From positions 372,001 to 436,000 of the forward strand of contig OV121093.1 of assembly GCA_921293015.1 (NCBI GenBank): a stretch of DNA of 64,000 nucleotides, written 5' to 3'. The translations under genes were made by a program, and so were the position numbers. The notes beneath the pieces were generated by a model. The model did no database searches and was not told where the DNA came from. It was given only the letters and a program-made list of their open reading frames with translations. This document shows positions 1-10,900 of this stretch, piece after piece. How positions within the stretch are numbered: position 1 is the first letter of the stretch; every line of letters starts with the position of its first letter. The DNA is from Phorcus lineatus. Taxonomy: Eukaryota > Mollusca > Gastropoda > Trochida > Trochidae.

Positions 1-93
1 AGTAGAGTCCGTATCAGTTAAAGCATAAAGCAGTAGAATACGTAACAGTTAAAGCATAAAGCAGTAGAGTACTTATCAGTTAAAGCATAAAGC

Positions 94-124
94 AGTAGAG
101 TACGTACCAGTTAAAGCATAAAGC
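94..124 (+). repeat. Example of the consensus 31-bp monomer
   Basis: This copy matches what appears to be the majority base at every site. Positions 1-8 read AGTAGAGT. Positions 7-14 form the self-complementary octamer GTACGTAC, with the only CpG at 10-11. Positions 15-18 read CAGT. Positions 19-25 and 26-31 plus base 1 of the next copy are a perfect tandem pair of the 7-mer TAAAGCA. Composition is A13 T6 G7 C5. Common variant sites are position 2 (G to T), 7 (G to A), 9 (A to C), 11 (G to T), 13 (A to G), 14 (C to A, T or G), 17 (G to A), 18 (T to G), 27 (A to T), 28 (A to C or T), and 27+28 together (AA to CC). No CENP-B box or telomeric hexamer is visible. Confidence 0.93.
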
Positions 125-3060
125 AGTAGAGTACGTACCAGTTAAAGCATAAAGCAGTAGAGTACGTAACAGTTAAAGCATAAAGCAGTAGAGTACGTAT
201 CAGTTAAAGCATAAAGCAGTAGAGTACTTATCAGTTAAAGCATAAAGCAGTAGAGTACGTAACAGTTAAAGCATAAAGCAGTAGAGTACGTATCAATTAA
301 AGCATAAAGCAGTAGAGTACGTAACAGTTAAAGCATACAGCAGTAGAGTACGTACCAGTTAAAGCATACAGCAGTAGAGTACGTATCAGTTAAAGCATAA
401 AGCAGTAGAGTACGTATCAGTTAAAGCATAAAGCAGTAGAGTACGTAACAGTTAAAGCATAAAGCAGTAGAGTACGTAACAGTTAAAGCATAAAGCAGTA
501 GAGTACGTATCAGTTAAAGCATAAAGCAGTAGAGTACGTGCCAGTTAAAGCATAAAGCAGTAGAGTACGTACCAGTTAAAGCATAAAGCAGTAGAGTACG
601 TACCAGTTAAAGCATCCAGCAGTAGAGTACGTACCAGTTAAAGCATACAGCAGTAGAGTACGTACCAGTTAAAGCATAAAGCAGTAGAGTACGTGCCAGT
701 TAAAGCATAAAGCAGTAGAGTACGTATCAGTTAAAGCATACAGCAGTAGAGTACGTACCAGTTAAAGCATAAAGCAGTAGAGTACGTACCAGTTAAAGCA
801 TAAAGCAGTAGAGTACGTACCAGTTAAAGCATACAGCAGTAGAGTACGTACCAGTTAAAGCATAAAGCAGTAGAGTACGTACCAGTTAAAGCATAAAGCA
901 GTAGAGTACGTACCAGTTAAAGCATATAGCAGTAGAGTACTTATCAGTTAAAGCATAAAGCATTAGAGTACGTGCCAGTTAAAGCATAAAGCAGTAGAGT
1001 ACGTACCAGTTAAAGCATAAAGCAGTAGAGTACGTACCAGTTAAAGCATACAGCAGTAGAGTACGTACCAGGTAAAGCATAAAGCAGTAGAGTACGTACC
1101 AGTTAAAGCATACAGCAGTAGAGTACGTAACAGTTAAAGCATAAAGCAGTAGAGTACGTATCAGTTAAAGCATAAAGCAGTAGAATACGTAACAGTTAAA
1201 GCATAAAGCAGTAGAGTACTTATCAGTTAAAGCATAAAGCAGTAGAGTACGTACCAGTTAAAGCATAAAGCATTAGAGTACGTACCAGTTAAAGCATACA
1301 GCAGTAGAGTACGTAACAGTTAAAGCATAAAGCAGTAGAGTACGTATCAGTTAAAGCATAAAGCAGTAGAGTACTTATCAGTTAAAGCATAAAGCAGTAG
1401 AGTACGTAACAGTTAAAGCATAAAGCAGTAGAGTCCGTATCAATTAAAGCATAAAGCAGTAGAGTACGTAACAGTTAAAGCATACAGCAGTAGAGTACGT
1501 ACCAGTTAAAGCATACAGCAGTAGAGTACGTATCAGTTAAAGCATAAAGCAGTAGAGTACGTATCAGTTAAAGCATAAAGCAGTAGAGTACGTAACAGTT
1601 AAAGCATAAAGCAGTAGAGTACGTACCAGTTAAAGCATAAAGCAGTAGAGTACGTATCAGTTAAAGCATAAAGCAGTAGAGTACGTGCCAGTTAAAGCAT
1701 AAAGCAGTAGAGTACGTACCAGTTAAAGCATAAAGCAGTAGAGTACGTACCAGTTAAAGCATACAGCAGTAGAGTACGTACCAGTTAAAGCATTAAGCAG
1801 TAGAGTACGTACCAGTTAAAGCATAAAGCAGTAGAGTACGTACCAGTTAAAGCATATAGCAGTAGAGTACGTAACAGTTAAAGCATAAAGCAGTAGAGTA
1901 CGTGCCAGTTAAAGCATAAAGCAGTAGAGTACGTACCAGTTAAAGCATAAAGCAGTAGAGTACGTAACAGTTAAAGCATAAAGCAGTAGAGTACGTGCCA
2001 GTTAAAGCATAAAGCAGTAGAGTACGTACCAGTTAAAGCATAAAGCAGTAGAGTACGTACCAGTTAAAGCATACAGCAGTAGAGTACGTACCAGGTAAAG
2101 CATAAAGCAGTAGAGTACGTACCAGTTAAAGCATAAAGCAGTAGAGTACGTACCAGTTAAAGCATCCAGCAGTAGAGTACGTACCAGTTAAAGCATACAG
2201 CAGTAGAGTACGTAACAGTTAAAGCATAAAGCAGTAGAGTACGTGCCAGTTAAAGCATAAAGCAGTAGAGTACGTATCAGTTAAAGCATACAGCAGTAGA
2301 GTACGTACCAGTTAAAGCATAAAGCAGTAGAGTACGTACCAGTTAAAGCATAAAGCAGTAGAGTACGTACCAGTTAAAGCATACAGCAGTAGAGTACGTA
2401 CCAGTTAAAGCATTAAGCAGTAGAGTACGTACCAGTTAAAGCATAAAGCAGTAGAGTACGTACCAGTTAAAGCATATAGCAGTAGAGTACTTATCAGTTA
2501 AAGCATAAAGCATTAGAGTACGTGCCAGTTAAAGCATAAAGCAGTAGAGTACGTACCAGTTAAAGCATAAAGCAGTAGAGTACGTACCAGTTAAAGCATA
2601 CAGCAGTAGAGTACGTACCAGGTAAAGCATAAAGCAGTAGAGTACGTACCAGTTAAAGCATACAGCAGTAGAGTACGTAACAGTTAAAGCATAAAGCAGT
2701 AGAGTCCGTATCAGTTAAAGCATAAAGCAGTAGAATACGTAACAGTTAAAGCATAAAGCAGTAGAGTACTTATCAGTTAAAGCATAAAGCAGTAGAGTAC
2801 GTACCAGTTAAAGCATAAAGCATTAGAGTACGTACCAGTTAAAGCATACAGCAGTAGAGTACGTAACAGTTAAAGCATAAAGCAGTAGAGTACTTATCAG
2901 TTAAAGCATAAAGCAGTAGAGTACGTACCAGTTAAAGCATAAAGCATTAGAGTACGTACCAGTTAAAGCATACAGCAGTAGAGTACGTAACAGTTAAAGC
3001 ATAAAGCAGTAGAGTACGTATCAGTTAAAGCATAAAGCAGTAGAGTACTTATCAGTTAAA

Positions 3061-4256
3061 GCATAAAGCAGTAGAGTACGTACCAGTTAAAGCATAAAGC
3101 AGTAGAGTACGTACCAGTTAAAGCATATAGCAGTAGAGTACTTATCAGTTAAAGCATAAAGCATTAGAGTACGTGCCAGTTAAAGCATAAAGCAGTAGAG
3201 TACGTACCAGTTAAAGCATAAAGCAGTAGAGTACGTACCAGTTAAAGCATACAGCAGTAGAGTACGTAACAGTTAAAGCATAAAGCAGTAGAGTACGTGC
3301 CAGTTAAAGTATAAAGCAGTAGAGTACGTACCAGTTAAAGCATAAAGCAGTAGAGTACGTACCAGTTAAAGCATAAAGCAGTAGAGTACGTAGCAGTTAA
3401 AGCATAAAGCAGTAGAGTACGTAGCAGTTAAAGCATACAGCAGTAGAGTACGTAGCAGTTAAAGCATAAAGCAGTAGAGTACGTACCAGTTAAATCATAC
3501 AGCAGTAGAGTACGTACCAGTTAAAGCATACAGCAGTAGAGTACGTACCAGTTAAAGCATAAAGCAGTAGAGTACGTATCAGTTAAAGCATAAAGCAGTA
3601 GAGTACGTAACAGTTAAAGCATAAAGCAGTAGAGTACGTAGCAGTTAAAGCAGAAAGCAGTAGAGTACGTACCAGTTAAAGCATAAAGCAGTAGAGTACG
3701 TACCAGTTGAAGCATACAGCAGTAGAGTACGTACCAGGTAAAGCATAAAGCAGTAGAGTACGTACCAGTTAAAGCATACAGCAGTAGAGTACGTAACAGT
3801 TAAAGCATAAAGCAGTAGAGTCCGTACCAGTTAAAGCATAAAGCAGTAGAGTACGTAACAGTTAAAGCATAAAGCAGTAGAGTACTTATCAGTTAAAGCA
3901 TACAGCAGTAGAGTACGTAGCAGTTAAAGCATACAGCAGTAGAGTACGTACCAGTTAAAGCATACAGCAGTAGAGTACGTACCAGTTAAAGCATACAGCA
4001 GTAGAGTACGTACCAGGTAAAGCATAAAGCAGTAGAGTACGTACCAGTTAAAGCATACAGCAGTAGAGTACGTAACAGTTAAAGCATAAAGCAGTAGAGT
4101 CCGTATCAGTTAAAGCATAAAGCAGTAGAATACGTAACAGTTAAAGCATAAAGCAGTAGAGTACTTATCAGTTAAAGCATAAAGCAGTAGAGTACGTACC
4201 AGTTAAAGCATAAAGCATTAGAGTACGTACCAGTTAAAGCATACAGCAGTAGAGTA
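3061..4256. repeat. Rare-marker block, copy 1 of 3
   Basis: This block of about 1.2 kb carries four substitutions that are very rare elsewhere, in fixed order: C24T at 3,310, G23T at 3,495, T26G at 3,653 and A20G near 3,709. Runs of C14G copies lie between them. The same ordered set recurs exactly 2,604 bases (84 monomers) downstream and exactly 30,101 bases (971 monomers) downstream. Copy 1 diverges from copy 2 to the left of about 3,061 and to the right of about 4,256. One difference near the left edge is A27T, present in copies 2 and 3 but not here. Confidence 0.85.
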
Positions 4257-5239
4257 CGTACCAGTTAAAGCATACAGCAGTAGAGTACGTACCAGTTAAA
4301 GCATTAAGCAGTAGAGTACGTACCAGTTAAAGCATAAAGCAGTAGAGTACGTACCAGTTAAAGCATAAAGCAGTAGAGTACGTACCAGTTAAAGCATACA
4401 GCAGTAGAGTACGTACCAGGTAAAGCATAAAGCAGTAGAGTACGTACCAGTTAAAGCATACAGCAGTAGAGTACGTAACAGTTAAAGCATAAAGCAGTAG
4501 AGTCCGTATCAGTTAAAGCATAAAGCAGTAGAATACGTAACAGTTAAAGCATAAAGCAGTAGAGTACTTATCAGTTAAAGCATAAAGCAGTAGAGTACGT
4601 ACCAGTTAAAGCATAAAGCATTAGAGTACGTACCAGTTAAAGCATACAGCAGTAGAGTACGTATCAGTTAAAGCATACAGCAGTAGAGTACGTACCAGTT
4701 AAAGCATAAAGCAGTAGAGTACGTACCAGTTAAAGCATAAAGCAGTAGAGTACGTACCAGTTAAAGCATACAGCAGTAGAGTACGTACCAGTTAAAGCAT
4801 TAAGCAGTAGAGTACGTACCAGTTAAAGCATAAAGCAGTAGAGTACGTACCAGTTAAAGCATATAGCAGTAGAGTACTTATCAGTTAAAGCATAAAGCAT
4901 TAGAGTACGTGCCAGTTAAAGCATACAGCAGTAGAGTACGTAACAGTTAAAGCATAAAGCAGTAGAGTACGTATCAGTTAAAGCATAAAGCAGTAGAGTA
5001 CTTATCAGTTAAAGCATAAAGCAGTAGAGTACGTAACAGTTAAAGCATAAAGCAGTAGAGTCCGTATCAATTAAAGCATAAAGCAGTAGAGTACGTAACA
5101 GTTAAAGCATAAAGCATTAGAGTACGTACCAGTTAAAGCATACAGCAGTAGAGTACGTATCAGTTAAAGCATAAAGCAGTAGAGTACGTATCAGTTAAAG
5201 CATAAAGCAGTAGAGTACGTAACAGTTAAAGCATATAGC

Positions 5240-5575
5240 AGTAGAGTACGTAGCAGTTAAAGCAGAAAGCAGTAGAGTACGTACCAGTTAAAGCATAAAG
5301 CAGTAGAGTACGTACCAGTTGAAGCATACAGCAGTAGAGTACGTACCAGGTAAAGCATAAAGCAGTAGAGTACGTACCAGTTAAAGCATACAGCAGTAGA
5401 GTACGTAACAGTTAAAGCATAAAGCAGTAGAGTCCGTACCAGTTAAAGCATAAAGCAGTAGAGTACGTAACAGTTAAAGCATAAAGCAGTAGAGTACTTA
5501 TCAGTTAAAGCATACAGCAGTAGAGTACGTAGCAGTTAAAGCATACAGCAGTAGAGTACGTACCAGTTAAAGCAT
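5240..5575. repeat. Partial copy of the rare-marker block
   Basis: T26G at 5,265 and A20G shortly after, followed by T18G and an A9C copy with C14C, repeat the order seen from about 3,628 to 3,958 at an exact offset of 1,612 bases (52 monomers). The C24T and G23T markers of the full block are missing on the left, and the match ends at about 5,575 where a G2T copy follows. This is a truncated additional copy that sits between full copies 1 and 2. Confidence 0.7.
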
Positions 5576-5664
5576 AAAGCATTAGAGTACGTACCAGTTA
5601 AAGCATACAGCAGTAGAGTACGTACCAGTTAAAGCATACAGCAGTAGAGTACGTACCAGTTAAA

Positions 5665-6860
5665 GCATTAAGCAGTAGAGTACGTACCAGTTAAAGCATA
5701 AAGCAGTAGAGTACGTACCAGTTAAAGCATATAGCAGTAGAGTACTTATCAGTTAAAGCATAAAGCATTAGAGTACGTGCCAGTTAAAGCATAAAGCAGT
5801 AGAGTACGTACCAGTTAAAGCATAAAGCAGTAGAGTACGTACCAGTTAAAGCATACAGCAGTAGAGTACGTAACAGTTAAAGCATAAAGCAGTAGAGTAC
5901 GTGCCAGTTAAAGTATAAAGCAGTAGAGTACGTACCAGTTAAAGCATAAAGCAGTAGAGTACGTACCAGTTAAAGCATAAAGCAGTAGAGTACGTAGCAG
6001 TTAAAGCATAAAGCAGTAGAGTACGTAGCAGTTAAAGCATACAGCAGTAGAGTACGTAGCAGTTAAAGCATAAAGCAGTAGAGTACGTACCAGTTAAATC
6101 ATACAGCAGTAGAGTACGTACCAGTTAAAGCATACAGCAGTAGAGTACGTACCAGTTAAAGCATAAAGCAGTAGAGTACGTATCAGTTAAAGCATAAAGC
6201 AGTAGAGTACGTAACAGTTAAAGCATAAAGCAGTAGAGTACGTAGCAGTTAAAGCAGAAAGCAGTAGAGTACGTACCAGTTAAAGCATAAAGCAGTAGAG
6301 TACGTACCAGTTGAAGCATACAGCAGTAGAGTACGTACCAGGTAAAGCATAAAGCAGTAGAGTACGTACCAGTTAAAGCATACAGCAGTAGAGTACGTAA
6401 CAGTTAAAGCATAAAGCAGTAGAGTCCGTACCAGTTAAAGCATAAAGCAGTAGAGTACGTAACAGTTAAAGCATAAAGCAGTAGAGTACTTATCAGTTAA
6501 AGCATACAGCAGTAGAGTACGTAGCAGTTAAAGCATACAGCAGTAGAGTACGTACCAGTTAAAGCATACAGCAGTAGAGTACGTACCAGTTAAAGCATAC
6601 AGCAGTAGAGTACGTACCAGGTAAAGCATAAAGCAGTAGAGTACGTACCAGTTAAAGCATACAGCAGTAGAGTACGTAACAGTTAAAGCATAAAGCAGTA
6701 GAGTCCGTATCAGTTAAAGCATAAAGCAGTAGAATACGTAACAGTTAAAGCATAAAGCAGTAGAGTACTTATCAGTTAAAGCATAAAGCAGTAGAGTACG
6801 TACCAGTTAAAGCATAAAGCATTAGAGTACGTACCAGTTAAAGCATACAGCAGTAGAGTA
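5665..6860. repeat. Rare-marker block, copy 2 of 3
   Basis: The four markers C24T (5,914), G23T (6,099), T26G (6,257) and A20G (about 6,313) repeat copy 1 at an exact 2,604-base offset. At both ends this copy continues in the same way as copy 3 for longer than copy 1 does: an A27T monomer on the left, and a C14A, C14T, G11T series on the right. Copies 2 and 3 therefore look most closely related. Just downstream, near 6,980-7,030, one A9C/G17A monomer is present twice in a row where copy 3 has it once. Confidence 0.83.
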
Positions 6861-7979
6861 CGTAACAGTTAAAGCATAAAGCAGTAGAGTACGTATCAGT
6901 TAAAGCATAAAGCAGTAGAGTACTTATCAGTTAAAGCATAAAGCAGTAGAGTACGTAACAGTTAAAGCATAAAGCAGTAGAGTCCGTATCAATTAAAGCA
7001 TAAAGCAGTAGAGTCCGTATCAATTAAAGCATAAAGCAGTAGAGTACGTAACAGTTAAAGCATACAGCAGTAGAGTACGTACCAGTTAAAGCATACAGCA
7101 GTAGAGTACGTATCAGTTAAAGCATAAAGCAGTAGAGTACGTATCAGTTAAAGCATAAAGCAGTAGAGTACGTAACAGTTAAAGCATAAAGCAGTAGAGT
7201 ACGTAACAGTTAAAGCATAAAGCAGTAGAGTACGTATCAGTTAAAGCATAAAGCAGTAGAGTACGTGCCAGTTAAAGCATAAAGCAGTAGAGTACGTACC
7301 AGTTAAAGCATAAAGCAGTAGAGTACGTACCAGTTAAAGCATACAGCAGTAGAGTACGTACCAGTTAAAGCATTAAGCAGTAGAGTACGTACCAGTTAAA
7401 GCATAAAGCAGTAGAGTACGTACCAGTTAAAGCATATAGCAGTAGAGTACGTAGCAGTTAAAGCATAAAGCAGTAGAGTACGTACCAGTTAAAGCATACA
7501 GCAGTAGAGTACGTACCAGTTAAAGCATATAGCAGTAGAGTACGTGCCAGTTAAAGCATACAGCAGTAGAGTACGTATCAGTTAAAGCATACAGCAGTAG
7601 AGTACGTACCAGTTAAAGCATATAGCAGTAGAGTACGTGCCAGTTAAAGCATAAAGCAGTAGAGTACGTATCAGTTAAAGCATACAGCAGTAGAGTACGT
7701 ACCAGTTAAAGCATAAAGCAGTAGAGTACGTACCAGTTAAAGCATAAAGCAGTAGAGTACGTACCAGTTAAAGCATACAGCAGTAGAGTACGTACCAGTT
7801 AAAGCATTAAGCAGTAGAGTACGTACCAGTTAAAGCATAAAGCAGTAGAGTACGTACCAGTTAAAGCATATAGCAGTAGAGTACTTATCAGTTAAAGCAT
7901 AAAGCATTAGAGTACGTGCCAGTTAAAGCATAAAGCAGTAGAGTACGTACCAGTTAAAGCATAAAGCAGTAGAGTACGT

Positions 7980-10900
7980 ACCAGTTAAAGCATACAGCAG
8001 TAGAGTACGTACCAGTTAAAGCATAAAGCAGTAGAGTACGTACCAGTTAAAGCATACAGCAGTAGAGTACGTAACAGTTAAAGCATAAAGCAGTAGAGTC
8101 CGTATCAGTTAAAGCATAAAGCAGTAGAATACGTAACAGTTAAAGCATAAAGCAGTAGAGTACTTATCAGTTAAAGCATAAAGCAGTAGAGTACGTACCA
8201 GTTAAAGCATAAAGCATTAGAGTACGTACCAGTTAAAGCATACAGCAGTAGAGTACGTAACAGTTAAAGCATAAAGCAGTAGAGTACGTATCAGTTAAAG
8301 CATAAAGCAGTAGAGTACTTATCAGTTAAAGCATAAAGCAGTAGAGTACGTAACAGTTAAAGCATAAAGCAGTAGAGTCCGTATCAATTAAAGCATAAAG
8401 CAGTAGAGTACGTAACAGTTAAAGCATACAGCAGTAGAGTACGTACCAGTTAAAGCATACAGCAGTAGAGTACGTATCAGTTAAAGCATAAAGCAGTAGA
8501 GTACGTATCAGTTAAAGCATAAAGCAGTAGAGTACGTAACAGTTAAAGCATAAAGCAGTAGAGTACGTAACAGTTAAAGCATAAAGCAGTAGAGTACGTA
8601 TCAGTTAAAGCATAAAGCAGTAGAGTACGTACCAGTTAAAGCATAAAGCAGTAGAGTACGTACCAGTTAAAGCATAAAGCAGTAGAGTACGTACCAGTTA
8701 AAGCATACAGCAGTAGAGTACGTACCAGTTAAAGCATAAAGCAGTAGAGTACGTACCAGTTAAAGCATAAAGCAGTAGAGTACGTACCAGTTAAAGCATA
8801 TAGCAGTAGAGTACTTATCAGTTAAAGCATAAAGCATTAGAGTACGTGCCAGTTAAAGCATAAAGCAGTAGAGTACGTACCAGTTAAAGCATAAAGCAGT
8901 AGAGTACGTACCAGTTAAAGCATACAGCAGTAGAGTACGTACCAGGTAAAGCATAAAGCAGTAGAGTACGTACCAGTTAAAGCATACAGCAGTAGAGTAC
9001 GTAACAGTTAAAGCATAAAGCAGTAGAGTCCGTATCAGTTAAAGCATAAAGCAGTAGAATACGTAACAGTTAAAGCATAAAGCAGTAGAGTACTTATCAG
9101 TTAAAGCATAAAGCAGTAGAGTACGTACCAGTTAAAGCATAAAGCATTAGAGTACGTACCAGTTAAAGCATACAGCAGTAGAGTACGTATCAGTTAAAGC
9201 ATACAGCAGTAGAGTACGTACCAGTTAAAGCATAAAGCAGTAGAGTACGTACCAGTTAAAGCATAAAGCAGTAGAGTACGTACCAGTTAAAGCATACAGC
9301 AGTAGAGTACGTACCAGTTAAAGCATTAAGCAGTAGAGTACGTACCAGTTAAAGCATAAAGCAGTAGAGTACGTACCAGTTAAAGCATATAGCAGTAGAG
9401 TACTTATCAGTTAAAGCATAAAGCATTAGAGTACGTGCCAGTTAAAGCATACAGCAGTAGAGTACGTAACAGTTAAAGCATAAAGCAGTAGAGTACGTAT
9501 CAGTTAAAGCATAAAGCAGTAGAGTACTTATCAGTTAAAGCATAAAGCAGTAGAGTACGTAACAGTTAAAGCATAAAGCAGTAGAGTCCGTATCAATTAA
9601 AGCATAAAGCAGTAGAGTACGTAACAGTTAAAGCATACAGCAGTAGAGTACGTACCAGTTAAAGCATACAGCAGTAGAGTACGTATCAGTTAAAGCATAA
9701 AGCAGTAGAGTACGTATCAGTTAAAGCATAAAGCAGTAGAGTACGTAACAGTTAAAGCATAAAGCAGTAGAGTACGTATCAGTTAAAGCATAAAGCAGTA
9801 GAGTACGTAACAGTTAAAGCATAAAGCAGTAGAGTACGTAACAGTTAAAGCATAAAGCAGTAGAGTACGTATCAGTTAAAGCATAAAGCAGTAGAGTACG
9901 TGCCAGTTAAAGCATAAAGCAGTAGAGTACGTACCAGTTAAAGCATAAAGCAGTAGAGTACGTACCAGTTAAAGCATACAGCAGTAGAGTACGTACCAGT
10001 TAAAGCATACAGCAGTAGAGTACGTACCAGTTAAAGCATTAAGCAGTAGAGTACGTACCAGTTAAAGCATAAAGCAGTAGAGTACGTACCAGTTAAAGCA
10101 TATAGCAGTAGAGTACGTAGCAGTTAAAGCATAAAGCAGTAGAGTACGTACCAGTTAAAGCATAAAGCAGTAGAGTACGTACCAGTTAAAGCATATAGCA
10201 GTAGAGTACGTGCCAGTTAAAGCATACAGCAGTAGAGTACGTATCAGTTAAAGCATACAGCAGTAGAGTACGTACCAGTTAAAGCATATAGCAGTAGAGT
10301 ACGTACCAGTTAAAGCATAAAGCAGTAGAGTACGTACCAGTTAAAGCATAAAGCAGTAGAGTACGTAACAGTTAAAGCATAAAGCAGTAGAGTACGTACC
10401 AGTTAAAGCATAAAGCAGTAGAGTACGTACCAGTTAAAGCATAAAGCAGTAGAGTACGTACCAGTTAAAGCATACAGCAGTAGAGTACGTACCAGGTAAA
10501 GCATAAAGCAGTAGAGTACGTACCAGTTAAAGCATACAGCAGTAGAGTACGTACCAGTTAAAGCATAAAGCAGTAGAGTCCGTATCAGTTAAAGCATAAA
10601 GCAGTAGAGTACGTAACAGTTAAAGCATAAAGCAGTAGAGTACTTATCAGTTAAAGCATAAAGCAGTAGAGTACGTACCAGTTAAAGCATAAAGCATTAG
10701 AGTACGTACCAGTTAAAGCATACAGCAGTAGAGTACGTAACAGTTAAAGCATAAAGCAGTAGAGTACGTATCAGTTAAAGCATAAAGCAGTAGAGTACTT
10801 ATCAGTTAAAGCATAAAGCAGTAGAGTACGTAACAGTTAAAGCATAAAGCAGTAGAGTCCGTATCAATTAAAGCATAAAGCAGTAGAGTACGTAACAGTT

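Noticed and set aside
3700..3900. Longer - strand frames where T18G or A20G removes the usual stop
   Set aside because: Loss of one stop can extend a frame to only about 60 codons of pure satellite, with no ribosome site, codon bias or conservation. I treat these as chance frames.
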